Shown in pieces: positions 1-15,091 of a stretch of DNA of 64,000 bases (its first letter is position 1; every line of letters begins with the position of its first letter). The notes beneath the pieces were generated by a model, which did no database searches, was not told where the DNA came from, and worked only from the letters and a program-made list of their open reading frames with translations. The DNA is from Clonostachys chloroleuca (lineage: Eukaryota > Ascomycota > Sordariomycetes > Hypocreales > Bionectriaceae): positions 3,720,001-3,784,000 of the forward strand of contig JBANAY010000004.1 of assembly GCA_037952775.1 (NCBI GenBank), read 5' to 3'. The position numbers and the translations under genes were made by a program.

Positions 1-3000
1 CACGCACCTTTTCCATATATTCTTTAAAACTCTTTACCAGAACCTTGACATTGCTCGAGTGGTGAAAGAAAGAGACACCGGACGTTGCGGGTTTTGATGC
101 ATTCGAAAGCTTGGTGAACCTGCGTGTCACCATTGTTGCTATCTCCTCCGCAATAATCTCTACCTTCTGGAAGTCCAAGTATCCTTCCATTCTTGTCAGG
201 CGGGGCGTTGCACTGAGAATATCAGAGTAGCGCAGGAGCGAGTTCAGTGCATCTTGAGGTGGGGCTTTATCGCCTATAAGTGTGCAAGGACGATGAATAT
301 TGATGCTTATATCAGTGTGCTCGGTCAGGCGCTCGAGGAAGACTTCGCCGGCCCATTTGGTTGCTGTGAGCCCGTCAGACCCGTCCAGCGGAGGAGGGTG
401 AAAGGATACGGAGATGGTCCCGAGTGCATTTTGTCTAGACTGAAGGATGACTCTCCCGGACGAGATAAAGTGTAGGGGCACGTGTGACCGAAGGGCGAAC
501 TCGGCTAGGCGATGTGTTGAGCCAAGGTTTGGCGTCTTCAAGGAGTTGTAAGTATTGAGACAATGGCCATTGGAGCCATTGTGAATTACTACGTCGATAC
601 AGTCTTGCAGGGACTCCCATTCGTGGCAGAGAGACCAAATGTTGGGTCAACAAGGCTTCCATAGAGTGACACTTTGTCACTGGTGGGAAGCACGTTTTCT
701 TGCTCTTTTCCACAGCGATACAATGCACCCTGTCCACATCAGGTATCTGTACAAGCGCCTGCACCAGTACTCTGCCTAAAAAACTTGTAGAGCCGGTGAG
801 CAGAATCTGACAACTTGGTCCATGGCAAGGATTGGATGGTTTGCCATTGAGCTGAGCCTGCACAATCGAGGATATGTTGCGGAAGGACTGTTTCCTCGAG
901 CCAATTAATCGTCAAAGATGGTGCTTCGGCTTTACGAGCATCAAACTAAAGCGCCATCTGCGCCAGCGTGCTGGCACTGTACAGTTCTCGGAGAGTGACC
1001 GACACACCGATGGAGGTGCAGATCGCGCCTTGTAACCTGACCAGCTTCGTGGAATCTCCACCGACGACGAAAAAGTCAGACTCGGGTTGAATGTGCCTTC
1101 CAGGTAGCAAAACTTGCCAAAGGAGTTCGAGCTCCCCCTCACCCAAAGTGAGTCCTTTGGACGCTTGGCTTACTGTGGTTGGCGCCGTCTATGGCATGGC
1201 TTCTATTTTCTTCCGGTCAAACTTTCCATTGGCATTCCGAGGCAACTCATCTAGACACATGACTGTTGAAGGGTGCATGTATTGGGGCAAGGGAAGATTG
1301 CTAGCAAGATGCTGTAGGTCGATGTCGCTGGCAGTCTGCCCAGGCATCAGGGCAATGAAGGCAACGAGCGTTTACGAGACGCTCTGGCCCTTGACACAAA
1401 CGATGGCTGATGATAGCAGGTTCGGATGGCAGTTGACCATGGTGGTAGCCACGTCTTCAAGATCAATACGAAGTCCACGAAGCTTAATTTCCGTGTTCCC
1501 GTCCATTCGGCTCAGGAGAATTAGAGAACCATCCTCAAGCAGTTTGGCTTTGTCGCCAGTACGGTACATTCGACTTCATCCTTTAGCTATATCATCAGGT
1601 AAAGCAAATGGGTCTCGGACAAATTTCAGCCTGGTCTGCTCCTCGTTTTGGTACCCCAATGCAAGACCGATGCCACTGGTGCAAATTTCTCCAGGTTCCC
1701 CAAATGAAACAAGATTACAGTTCGCGTCCACAATATACATAGAAGTGTTTGGAAATGTTCTTCCAACGCTCCGTGCCCCTTCGAGTTGGGAGGAAGACAT
1801 CGTCTCAAAGGTTGTGCAAGCCGAAATTTCTGTCACACCATACGAGTCCTGTACTGCAGGACAATGCTATAGCCGTGCAAACTCCCGCTTAAGCTGGTCA
1901 GTGAATGGTTCACCACCTAGACAGGCGTTACGCCATCCGGCGTAATGGCTGAGGTATTCACGGCCATGTTGAAGCATGACGAGGTATTCAGACGGCGTGG
2001 CTCGTGTGAAAGAGACCTTGTGATCACGGATAATTCTCGCAATTTCAATTGCATCCCCTCGTACTTCTTGTGGCACAATGACAAATTTTCCTCCGTTCAT
2101 TATGGCATTGAGAGTTTGTGCAAGTCCCATGTCGAACCCCAACGAGCTTTGCTGAAGAACGACCGTTAAGCTATTGAAACCTAGCTCTTTCCTCTTAGCA
2201 GCGAGGTAGTTAATAAACCCGCTCTGGGGGAGACATCCACCTTTCGGCTGGCCCGTCGAGCCTCTCGTATACAATAAAACGGACAAGAAGTCACCCGTTG
2301 CACTGTGAGTGAACCTCTTGCCGCGAGTTCGAGAGGATGGATAGTCGGGAATTTGAGAATGGTTGAAACTCCCAATTGCGGGACTTTCTCAGCGGTTGAA
2401 GAGACACAAATTAACGCTCTAACAGAGGACGCCGCGATCATGGCTTTGTGTCTTGCTTCAGGGAGGCTAAGGTCAAGGGGCACATAAACCGCGCCGATGC
2501 TGAGAATTGCTAGGAGGCTTGCAACTGAGTTGATTGACGGATGGCACAAGACAACTTTGTCCTCAGTTTTGACTCCCTTCTGTAGCAAAGCGTCTCCGAT
2601 GTAGGTGCTTCGCGTGTGGAGTTGATGATAGCTGTAATTTCGATCTTGGTCCGTGACTGCAGGTTTATCTCCGTATTGATCAGTCATTTCCTGGAACCTT
2701 TCCGGCAATGTCGCTGGCCAACCGTGAAATATTCTTTGGCCACATTGAACCGAGAGACCACCCTCATTGGTAGAGGAAGGGCTATCGAGACTGTTCTGAA
2801 CGGAAAGTAAAGGATCTAAGGACATAATTTCCAGTAGCTTGGTATATTCATCGATGATTTTATCGGTGGTTTCAGGTAAGTACAAGTAGTCCCGACAGTT
2901 TACTTCCACAAAAGAGGTGCCGTTCGTATGGGGGGTAATAAAAGGAGATATCATATTACATATTTCCCATAATACTCCGCTCGTAGGTAAGGTTGAAGTC

Positions 3001-4840
3001 GGCTACGAACATCTGGGTAATATCTCGAACACGATAGTTGATAGCAACCTGGAAGAGAGGGATTACATTTAACGCTCGCAGGATCTTCAAGGCGTTTACA
3101 ACCAAGTTAGATAGGATTGACGAATTCAATAACGCCTTTAGGACTTAAGAAGATATCTGCTTGAAAATATTAGAAAAGCTGTCTGTTTGCTGAACCTTGA
3201 ACAAAAGAGGTAGTATGTTCAAAAAGTAGCCTACGGTATTAGTGAACTGCTGGTGCTTGCGATTTGTATTACTTATTTAAATATACAAATTTTCGATCGT
3301 CAGCTGCCCGGCGAGAAAGACTTGTAAGGTCGCTAGGTAGAAATAAGCGTACCTCGAAGATTGCAACTCGCTTGCTTGATTGTATTCGTACCCTCTGTAC
3401 TAAGATAACGTATTAATATGTGTATATTAAAATTGTCTATCGGTATGTAAGTCTTTTCCTTCGCAGGAGGGAGGACTGGTATCATTTCTGAAGGTAGTAA
3501 AAGTTCAGATTGCCAGTACTCTAGCTCTTTCATAAAAGCTCCGTTATCGATATCGCGATTCAGCATCTGGGAGTAGTCGATATATTACGCAACTTCGCAT
3601 AAGGGCTTCTGCTCGTAGAGGCACTTCAGGTCGTGCAAGAATATAGACCAACTAGCCCCGTCCATGACAATATGGTGATACCCGAATATGACTGTGTGAT
3701 GATCTTACCCAACCGATACCACTGTAACCCGCATAAATTCACCCAGTTCCAGGCGCCATTGGTAAGACGCCAGCTTGTTAAATTCGTGTGCTACAGAGGC
3801 AGAACTGGAAGTCCTAACATGTTCAAAGAAGGGTAACGGTGTTTTCAATATACCCTGAAGGAGGTCACTATTATTGGGATCTGAAAAGAATGCAGTCGAT
3901 AACGACTCGTGCCGTGAGACAGTCTGTTCCAAGGCTCTCTTGAACTTGTCGACTGCAAAAGTTCCCTCGACATTGTATGATATACCGACATTGTACTGAG
4001 TAGGGTCCTTCATCCAATGACCTGCGAACCATATCTGAGACTGGTGAGGAGACATTTTTCCAACCCGTGTGAACCTTGGTTCTAAGTCGTTTCGTTCATG
4101 TTCGGATTCAGTTTCAGAAAGGCAAAGGACACGGGGATGATTCTGAACTAGTGGCATCGAGTCGCAACTCTTGAACTGAACTACTGTCATCTGAGCGGCA
4201 TGTATCTGTCGCGACATCTATAAACTCGAGCTCTTCAGCAACAAGTTCGCCTTCCTTCTGCAAGATTATGCTTCGGACTTCGGACTGTGGGAAAGCTTTC
4301 TCACAGAGCTCTACAATAGTGCCCAATAGTGCATCCATGGGAGTAATGTCGATGTTGAATTCTTTGGCAAGCCATGCCTAAATATCCACGGCCAAAAGCG
4401 AGTCACAGCCGAGATCCAATAGGGGTGTGTGCACATCCAAAGTCCGATCGGTAAGCTGGAGAAGTAACATGACCTTGGTCGATAAACGCGCAAGCAAACT
4501 GTCGTACGAATTTTGGTCAGACTTTGTTTCTTGCAGCTGCTCGTCAGGAAGAGGCAAAGGCGAGTTATCTTGCTCAGGAACCTGCCCCTCCCCGTCCTGG
4601 GATTGAGGTTTAATGAAGTGGGAAAGCAGATGGTTTGAGGTGAATATGGACTCTCCGCCTTGGCCAATCTGTGAGTCAATCATTTGTAACCCAAAGAATA
4701 TTTCAGGATTTCCGTCAGTCATCAGTGCGCCGGCAGCTACCACTTCACCAAAAGCATCGTGTTAGTCAGACTCAGACAGAGGCGCGTAACCACAGTGCAT
4801 CATGCGCTGTATCATGTTCTGCCTTGCTTGGCGAAGTACC
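1..4840 (-). pseudogene. Decayed 3' portion of a hybrid PKS-NRPS (ACP-C-A-T-R)
   Basis: On the minus strand the pieces of a hybrid megasynthase follow in the expected order. A PKS tail with an acyl-carrier site (LGCDSLLAVDI) lies near 4840-4340. A condensation domain spans about 4140-3330, with the SPHQSQIWF start and an intact HHIVMDG catalytic motif near 3680. An adenylation domain runs about 2950-1370 (YTRGSTGQPKG loop, YRTGD, LGGEPF). A thiolation domain with VGGDST is near 1060. A terminal NAD(P)-binding reductase/Dieckmann-type domain (LLTGSTSFLG, then SSGRVILQS) starts near 860 and continues off the left edge. The frame is broken many times: a stop directly after the ACP serine helix near 4380, another near 4759, frameshifts near 2285 and 1570, and stops near 1866. 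In the family these enzymes make tetramic-acid or related polyketide-amino acid products (known). The KS-AT-KR half is missing. It is a relic, not a functional gene. Confidence 0.85.
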
Positions 4841-4852
4841 CAGCATCAACAA

Positions 4853-5325
4853 CCATTCCAATGGCCTCTTTCCGACAGGATCCAAAACCTCCTCATCGCA
4901 AGAAATGACGGCCAACCAGAGCCGGAATTCCGACTACCGCCACTTATCCCGGGAAGCTTTCTAATTCCCATCGGGCTCTTCTGGTACGGGTGGTCCGCCC
5001 AGCCGCATATCCATTGGATAATGCCCATGATCGGGCTGGGCTGGGTCGGCTGTGGGATGATCGCCACATCCTCCCCATTCAAGCCTACCTCGTTGACGCG
5101 TTTGGTGAATATGCTACCTCAGCGATCGCGGCGAACACAGTCGTAAGATCCATTGTTGGAGCCTTCTTGCCGCTTGCCGGGCCTTCGATGTATGCTAAGC
5201 TGGGGCTGGGATGGGGCAACTCCTTGCTTGGGTTGATCGCTTTGGCCATGTTGCCGGTGCCGGTGGTATTCTACCTCTACGGTAAGAAGATTCGCATGAA
5301 CTCACGATATCAGGTGTTAAAATGA
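4853..5325 (+). pseudogene. C-terminal fragment of an MFS drug-type transporter, frameshifted
   Basis: About 150 residues match the last third of a DHA1-type multidrug MFS permease: the central loop and segments PEFRLPPLIPGSFLIPIG and GLFWYGWSAQPHIHWIMP, then in another frame IQAYLVDAFGEYATSA and the final membrane helix. The change of frame falls near 5065-5085, so at least one indel is needed to join the two halves. There is no N-terminal half. The stop is at 5323-5325. The fragment begins a few bases from where the PKS-NRPS relic loses its frame, which suggests that a rearrangement fused the two truncated genes. Such transporters often export the product of the neighbouring cluster (known); here only a remnant is left. 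Confidence 0.75.
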
Positions 5326-5815
5326 TAAATATCCTAAAAGTTGCTAAACTTCCGCCCTTTAATTTTTTATTTTCTTCTGAGATAACCATTCTTGAGCAGT
5401 TGGTTTCTCATCGGATACCTATACTCTACCTCTCACCATAGATCTCCTTCCGATTAATTTCTTTGTAAATAATATAAAATACAACTAATTTAATTTATAA
5501 CTAATTTATATATTTAAGATATCAATGTTCTCACATTTGCTTCCTGTCTTCAAGAAAGGCTCAGGATCCACACTACGATCACGTCATATTGCGCGATCGC
5601 TAGAGAGCCAGAAGAGTTTAGCCATGACTGCTGACCCATGAAGCTTGCCTTGATTATGTTTTCTTCATGTACAAAAACTTCCGCCCTTCCCCGTCCATCC
5701 CCGTCCTGCCGGACGAACCGGTTTTTGAACGTCTTCACAGGGCTCAGTTGAGTCCAGGGCAGCTAGGCACAACTAACGTCCCAGTATTACGCCAAAATCC
5801 ATCTCTTGACTGCAG
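5326..5815. other. Gene-free spacer, AT-rich
   Basis: No coding frame is recognisable. A strongly AT-rich block at about 5450-5520 precedes the probable promoter of the downstream Zn2Cys6 gene. Confidence 0.5.
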
Positions 5816-7973
5816 ATGGAGCATAGATATGTCCGCCTTGCTGATAGCAATAGCCCCGCCGGGGGAGAGGAGCTGGCTACCAACAAAAGACGACGCTTGA
5901 CCACCACAGATTTTGCTCCAAGAAAGCGAGCCGTCTCGGCATGTCAATTCTGCCGGCTGAGAAAGACAAAATGTGACAATGTGCGCCCGGAATGTGGCTT
6001 CTGTGTTCGCAATGGGGCGAGATGCATTTATGGCGACGACCAACAGTCGGGAGTTTTGGACAGTATTGCGCAACAGCAAAGTGTAACTGATCAAGGCGAA
6101 GTGATACACCGACTAGACGAGTTACGGGAATTGCTTTTACAAATAAATGACAGAACGGCGAAATCATTTACCTCTTTTCCTTGTCCACCTCTGATCGGGG
6201 TGGACTCAGCTATGCCTGGTCGCAGCCCCTGGAAAAGGTTCTCCTCGGGTCAGACTCCCCAAGAGGTGCCGGGTCCACCTTCTGCAAATCGCAATACAGA
6301 GGGGTCGAGGTTCATATTCTCAGCTCTACGTGCAGAAGCTATTTTGCGGTGGCCTGCGTTGAGAAGTGTTGTTCCGGTTGAAGTACTCGAGATCGACTCG
6401 TTTCCACTAGGTTGTGACCACGAAAAACCGCGACATAGACCCCAAGGGCCGACAACGACGGAGGGACCGGGCATCAGAGAGGAGGATTTTGTACCATTGT
6501 GCTCCAAATTTCTCGAACAGGTCCATCCAAGGAACCCTATATTGGATGAGGCAGAACTCAGACGGCAGGCCCAAACAGTGACAGAATATGGGCTACAGTA
6601 CGACTCATCCTCTTGCATCGTGGTATGGACTTCATTCTAATAGAACGACTACCAGTATTAACTATTAAATGATTTTTTGATAGCTATTGGCCTGCGCATT
6701 GGCTACGTACACTAAGCCTTGGCCGAAGCCAAATGATTTCCCTATCCCTCCGAGCGACGAGCAGTTCCAAACACAAACAATGGAGGAGCTTGGCAGAGCC
6801 AAAGCGTACTATCTAGCAGCTCAAAAGAGGCTCGGCCTTCTGGGTCGTTCGATTCAAGACATCCAATGCCTGTTCTTTGCTCATATATTTGAGAAATCGA
6901 TGCTTCGTCCTTTGGAGGCATGGTTTTATCTTCAGCAAGCCGCAACCAGGCTTGAAGCTCTCTTATTACGAGGGGGTGAAAGGGCATGGGCATCTTTTCA
7001 AGGACCCCCTCCAAAGGATTATCATTTAGAGCAGCGTCTATTTTGGTCTTGCTTCCGATCTGAGAGGTAAGACGAAGCGGTACCATCTATTCTTGCCTGT
7101 TCGGTCGTCGAATTAACAATTATCAAAGTGAGCTCTTTCTTGAGTTGGGATTACAGCCCAGTGGGTTGGATAGCTTTTCATATCCGGAGGCCTTTCCAAG
7201 ACTGCCAGATGAGCTTTCTACTCCTACTACCGTCAATGACACTCCACTGTCGGAGTTAACATATGATCAACAGCACATCAACGAGATGGGTTGGTCCTAC
7301 TACCTCGCCGAGATATCAGCTAGGCGCATGATTGACGAAACTCTGCATCTTTGGTATCACAAGGGTGAGACATATTGGATGAGAAATCCAACGCATTTGA
7401 TAGAGCAGTATCATGAATGTGAACTGCAAGTTTCCTCATGGCAAGCCTCTTCTCCGTTCTCCAATATTTTGGAATGGAGCAAACACTAACAGGAATGTCT
7501 GAAGGCATAAGCATCTACCACCCGCAGTACAATTTCATGATGATGAAAACCCTGTTACTCAGTTTGCATCTGCCCTTCAAGGTAGGGCCCAGATATGGCG
7601 TGAATATATACTACGCCCGATTGTATATTATGCTCTCCATCACGATAGAGATATGAGCGTTCCTTCGGAAATACGGGATTTAAGCAATAAGGCCATTGAC
7701 CTCTGTGCGAAAATGATTCACCGATTCTCATTTCATACACGACATGGCGGCTCTTGGTTTGTAGTACGAAATTCTTTTGCCTATGCTACGATGATAATCG
7801 CCGCGGCACTAAATCCTAGTCGGATTATTGTCCCCTTTGAGTGGCGATCTTTAATACAGACAACAATACGGACACTCAAGCATTGGGGCAAAGGGGCTGG
7901 TGACGTTGCTCAAATGGCTCATACTCTCGAGTTTATGTATTGCCAAGCTTGTATTCAGATTGATACCGCATAG
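5816..7973 (+). CDS. Zn(II)2Cys6 transcription factor
   Basis: A fungal binuclear zinc-cluster regulator, about 650 aa. Four exons fit: 5816-6622, 6684-7066, 7129-7429 and 7512-7973, with GT-AG introns. The third intron is placed by the return of frame to HLPPAVQF. The DNA-binding cluster is complete: C43, C46, C53, C60, C63 and C70 with spacing 2-6-6-2-6, preceded by basic RKR and KRRR patches that could serve as nuclear localisation signals. The C-terminal two thirds look like the fungal-specific regulatory region (a CELQ stretch, then QGRAQIWREYILRP and a helical tail). No stop or frameshift remains once introns are removed, unlike the adjacent PKS-NRPS relic. It may be the former pathway regulator of that locus (inference); it could equally regulate the sulfatase side. 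Confidence 0.85.
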
Positions 7974-8054
7974 ATACCCAATCTTCATTCAAAGCAGAGC
8001 CCGCTCTACGCAAGTCAGGCTTCCCCGTTCCAATAACGTTCTATAAGTGGTGAA

Positions 8055-10515
<2,461 letters not shown>

Positions 10516-12282
10516 ATGGCGACAAACAAACCTACTCGCAGTTTGCCAGGCTGCTTCAATGGCCGCCTCCTTTATTCCTGCGCGTTGATTGCGCTCTCGC
10601 AACTCAACTTTGGCATGGATCAGTCAGCCTTCAGCAACACGCAAGCGATGCCTGCATTCAAAGAAATGTACGGGACCTACAACAAAACTACCAAAGCATA
10701 TGATCTCGACCCTGTCTTCCTCTCGCTTCTGAACAGCGTGCAATTCATCGGGTTCGTTTTCGGTCTTGTCTTCGGCAATCTGCTTAGCCGGCGTTTTGGC
10801 CGTCGAATCGCAATGTTCGTCATGTGCTGGTGGGCTATTCTCTCTGGCATCATTTTCCTGCTGTCAAAAACACAGACACAGACCATAACGGGCCGAACGA
10901 TTGCATATGTTTATATTGGGATGGAGTTGGCGCTCGTCCCAGTTCTACAGTCTGAGCTTGTGCCTGCTCAGGCTAGAGGTTTTGTGGTGGGGACTTATCA
11001 GTCAGGTCTCTTGGTAAGTCCACCTCCTGATTCTTCTACCTCCAATGAACTCTCTGATGACGAATGATTGGTAGCTCGGAAGCTTGATAATGGCTATCAT
11101 CTGTCGAGGAACTAGCGAGATTATAGGGCATGCTTCTTGGAAAATCCCATACGGGCTTTTCTTCGTCATTCCTTCGTTCCTGGCAGTCGGCGTATGGTGG
11201 ATTCCGGAGGTATGTGAAGCAGCTGTCGCTATCAACATGATGGTACCTATGCTAAAACTAGACAGTCTCCCAGATGGCTACTAACTCGCGATCGTTCCGA
11301 AGAAGCCTTGAGATCCCTGACTTTACTGAGAGAAGGACGATATTCTTCTGAGGAGATCGAGGTCGAATTCAACGATATGCGGACGGCTCTTAGCCAGAAT
11401 ATTAAGAAAGGATCACCTAAAGACCTGTTTCAAGGAAGTCAGTATATTTCAAGAGATCTATGTGACAGTAATTACTGACGTTTTGATTCCGAAGCCAACC
11501 GAAAGCGGACTCTGATTACGATCGGAGTGAACATTTTTCTCCAGCTCACGGGGCAAAACTTCAGCTCCAAGTACGGGACTGTGTTTATACAGAGCATCGG
11601 GACTGTGAATCCTTTCGTTATGTCTTGTATAAACTCTGCCGTTGGGATCGTCGTTGTTCTAATCACCCAATTCCTTTCTGACAAAACTGGTCGCGTGTAC
11701 GTGAAATGGCCCAAAACCTCAAAACCTGTACTGACATTTCGCAGACCCCTTCTTACCGCTGGTGCTTTCATTCAGACTGCAGCTTTGATGGTAATGGGTG
11801 GATTAGGAACTGTGGCCCAACCGTCCTGGAGTGTTAAAACAGGCATCGTCACCATGGTCACCATTTTCAACGTGGGCTTCTCGCTTGGATGGGCACCACT
11901 CTCGCATGTCGTTGCCGCTGAGATCCCAACTACTGGCCTCAGAGACTTGACTTACGCTTTAGGCTCGGTGTTCAATATCGTAATTCAGTGGGCTGTTGCA
12001 TTCAGTGTCCCCTACTTGCTCAGCGCTGAATACGCGGGTCTTGGGTCCAAGGTTGGCTTCATCTTTGGTGCGACTTCCTTCTTGGCCATCCTCTTCTCTC
12101 TATTTTGTGTTCCCGAGTGCGGAGGGAAAACACTTGAAGAGATCGACGAATTATTCCTCCGTGGTGTTAGTATCAGGGATTTCCGTAAGGTTAAAATAGC
12201 CCCTCACATTGACGACCTTGAAGACGGTCCCAAGACGAAGAAGGATGGGTCTGAAATTTCGGTTAAGGATGGACTAAATTAA
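10516..12282 (+). CDS. MFS sugar-porter-family permease
   Basis: A 514-aa plasma-membrane transporter of the sugar porter family. Five exons fit: 10516-11013, 11075-11209, 11266-11437, 11495-11696 and 11745-12282. The protein shows about 12 hydrophobic helices, the NLLSRRFGRRIAM loop after helix 2, the SPRWLL motif opening the central loop, LQLTGQNF in helix 7, and a PECGGKTLEEIDELF tail that is a variant of the PESKG signature. The start is the first ATG and keeps the usual short cytosolic N-terminus. It is probably proton-coupled import of a sugar, a disaccharide or a related organic solute (family knowledge); the substrate cannot be read from sequence. It is transcribed divergently from the sulfatase and may import its substrate. 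Confidence 0.88.
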
Positions 12283-13025
12283 TAACTCCCGTGGATTATG
12301 CCCATATGAATACCGATAACCGATTCAATTACCTACCAACCCTCAAAGTCGTCCGGTGGTGACAGGTGGCATGGGAAAGCAAGGAACCCAAGCTTCAGGA
12401 TGACTTTAATGTTGCCTACTTTCTCATCCAATTAACTCACTATATGACCAATAGTCCTTCTAAAGCAATCAACGCTTTAGCTCTGGGCAGTGCCTGTATG
12501 AAGAATAGTAATTAAAGTCGCGGCGCAATGGTCAAATAAAGAGGTTGGTCGTTGGACTCGTTGACAGCTCACAATTCTTCATGGTTGCCAAACGGGCAAA
12601 ATTGTCGCAAACAAATCACTATTCAAATATCCTGTCTAAATGATAATTTCTATTTCTATTAGTCAAGCCTAAATTTCTGCCTTTATAAAATTGCTGTCAA
12701 AAGACTAAGAAGAACATTTCGGAGGGTCTAAATAATGATTGACTAAGAAGCACGAGGCCACTCCCACACTCCGTGATATTTTGAATATGAGCATAGGCGG
12801 ATGAGCGATTTCACTAATTGACGAAGAAGAACAGTTATCAAAATGTCCAATTGTGCAAGTTTTATAAAAATCATTGACACAGATTGTAGTCACGTGAATA
12901 TAGGGTAAGCTGCAATGTCAGCAGTTGGGCTCCAGTGAGCGAATCGGCAACGTAAATGAAACATAATCCTCACACATCACGCGACCTCACAGTTAGAGCG
13001 CTCAGCCACTCGCGTTCATGTCGAC
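12283..13025. other. Gene-free spacer
   Basis: About 740 bp with no credible frame; it holds the 3' end of the permease transcript and the promoter of the MetAP2 gene. Confidence 0.5.
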
Positions 13026-14677
13026 ATGGGTGCAAAGACCTCTGAAGATGATTATCACCACCGCAATGGTATAGTTTTGCCAGAAATTGCCCTTATCTTG
13101 ATCATCAGCGCTGACAGGCTTAGGCGGGGGCGGACCAGGTTCCTCCGGCTCGTCTGCCATGGGCGGGGAGCCACGCGGTGCCCATCTCTCTCGCGATGGA
13201 GACGGAAGTCTCGGGGATAACGGGGGCGGTGATGATGAAGATAGCGAGGACGATGGCTATCAAGTTGGATCCATGCCGCTAACGGTGGATGATGGCAAGA
13301 AGAAGAAGAAAAGAAGACCCAAGAAAAAGAAGGCCAAGAAAGCTCCTCCGACCGAGCAGTCATCGCCACCGAGGGTGCCCCTGAGCGACCTGTTTCCCTC
13401 TGGGAACTACCCGCCTGGAGAATTCCTCGAGTACCCTGATGGGGCTAGGGAGACGAACACAGCTCGCACCACTGTTGCAGAGATGCGGTATCTTGGTCGC
13501 CATCACCTCGAGGATCCGGCTTTTCTTGACGACTATCGTAAGGCGGCAGAGGTACATCGCCAGGTTCGACACTGGGTCAAGGACTCGGTCAAACCTGGTC
13601 AGACTCTCCTCCAGATTGCCACGGGCATTGAAGATAGTGTGCGGGCTCTCCTTGGGAATCAAGCGATTGAGCCCGGCGACGGCCTCAAGTCTGGAATGGG
13701 TTTCCCAACTGGTCTTTCACTCAATCACCAGGTCGCTCACTACACGCCAAACCCAGGCCACAAGGACGTTGTGCTCAAACATGAGGACGTGATGAAGGTA
13801 GATTACGGCGTCCAGATCAACGGCTGGATTGTCGACAGTGCGTTCACTATGTCCTTTGATCCTGTGTACGACAATCTTCTTGCCGGGGTTAAGGATGCCA
13901 CCGAGAGTGGCATTCGGGCCGCTGGGATTGACGTTCGTATCTGCGATGTGAGTTCCGAAATCCAGGAAACCATGGAGAGCTACGAAGTCGAGATCAATGG
14001 TAAAGTCTACCCGGTCAAGCCTGTGCGTAGCCTTTGTGCACACGATATCAAGCGATACCTCATCCATGGGGGCAAATCCATCCCCTTCACCAAAAACAAT
14101 GATCAGACCAAAATGGAAGAAGGAGAAATATTTGCCATCGAGACTTTTGGGTCGACTGGCCGTGGCAGAACACATGACGATGTGAGCTATCTACGCATTT
14201 TGAACGCGATGCCGGTGCAAAACTTGCTAACTTATACTCTGTAGGACGGTGTATATGGATATGGGCTTAATCCAGATGCACCAGAACGCGTGGCATTGCC
14301 ATTCGAGACTGCAACCCGCCTTCACAAGGTAATCAAGGAGCATTTTGGAACTATTGTTTTCTGCCGCCGATACCTCGACCGCATTGGTTTGGATCGGTAT
14401 CTGGCTGGTGTAAGTACTATTTCTCCTTGGCTACTGACTCGAGAAAAGGGGACACTTTCACTGACCAACCGAAAGCTGAACTGCCTCGTTTCTAATGGTG
14501 TTCTTGACATGCACGTACCGCTTGCGGATATCAAGGGCTCCTATTCTGCACAGTTTGAACATGTATGTTGTCATTGCACTCGCCCCCCTACAGTTATCAG
14601 AAACTAACCTCACAACATAGACCATTTTGCTTCGAGAGTCCAAGAAGGAAATCTTAAGTCGAGGAAGTGACTACTAA
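13026..14677 (+). CDS. Methionine aminopeptidase 2
   Basis: About 471 aa in five exons: 13026-13068, 13118-14181, 14245-14409, 14476-14562 and 14621-14677. It removes the initiator methionine from nascent proteins in the cytosol. The short first exon reads MGAKTSEDD and is followed by a GTATAG...GACAG intron that joins a Gly-rich linker in frame. This start is preferred over the internal ATG at 13159 because fungal MetAP2 proteins begin in this way. An acidic stretch and a Lys-rich block ([15 protein letters not shown]) precede the pita-bread catalytic domain. Visible active-site residues are His222 (VAHYTPNPG), Asp243 and Asp254 ([16 protein letters not shown]), His323, His331 (IHGGKSIP) and Glu356 ([10 protein letters not shown]), with the last Glu in the KEILSRG tail. 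The usual GHxI motif here reads AHDI. It may be a second paralog and not the housekeeping copy (inference). Confidence 0.9.
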
Positions 14678-15091
14678 GCCTTGGGTATATTGATTATCCG
14701 GATTATGATGAATGCTTCTGAGCCGTATTTCAACAAAGCGTCGGGCCACGCTTCAACAGTTCCCGAAACGGTTGTACACTTATACTAACAACCTGGCTAC
14801 TTCAACATTGCCCCATGCCTTCAACAGAGCTATAACTTACATTCGTAACCCCAATTTTAAATGCTGAAATATTTCTCTTGCTAATTCCCTGCGCCACGCA
14901 ATGTCCCTTCCAGTGCAAAACACAATTGCATCTTTTCATATGACTCCCAAAATGACTCCCTTTGCTTGGTGGTATCATGCATAATCGTGACCTGTTAAAA
15001 GCAACAACGCCTTCCCGCCTTCCCTCTGAGCTTTCCCCTTGAACTCGCATCCCTTCTGTCGTTATTGTTGCGGTCGAGTTCCGTGCTCTAG
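14678..15091. other. Convergent intergenic spacer
   Basis: 414 bp between two converging genes. It should contain both 3' ends; no gene is seen. Confidence 0.5.

Noticed and set aside
1091..1945. 284-codon plus-strand open frame
   Set aside because: It lies opposite the adenylation and thiolation parts of the PKS-NRPS relic and has no family features; it is an antisense shadow.
13717..14175. 152-codon minus-strand open frame
   Set aside because: Antisense to the MetAP2 catalytic domain, whose residues are clearly conserved.
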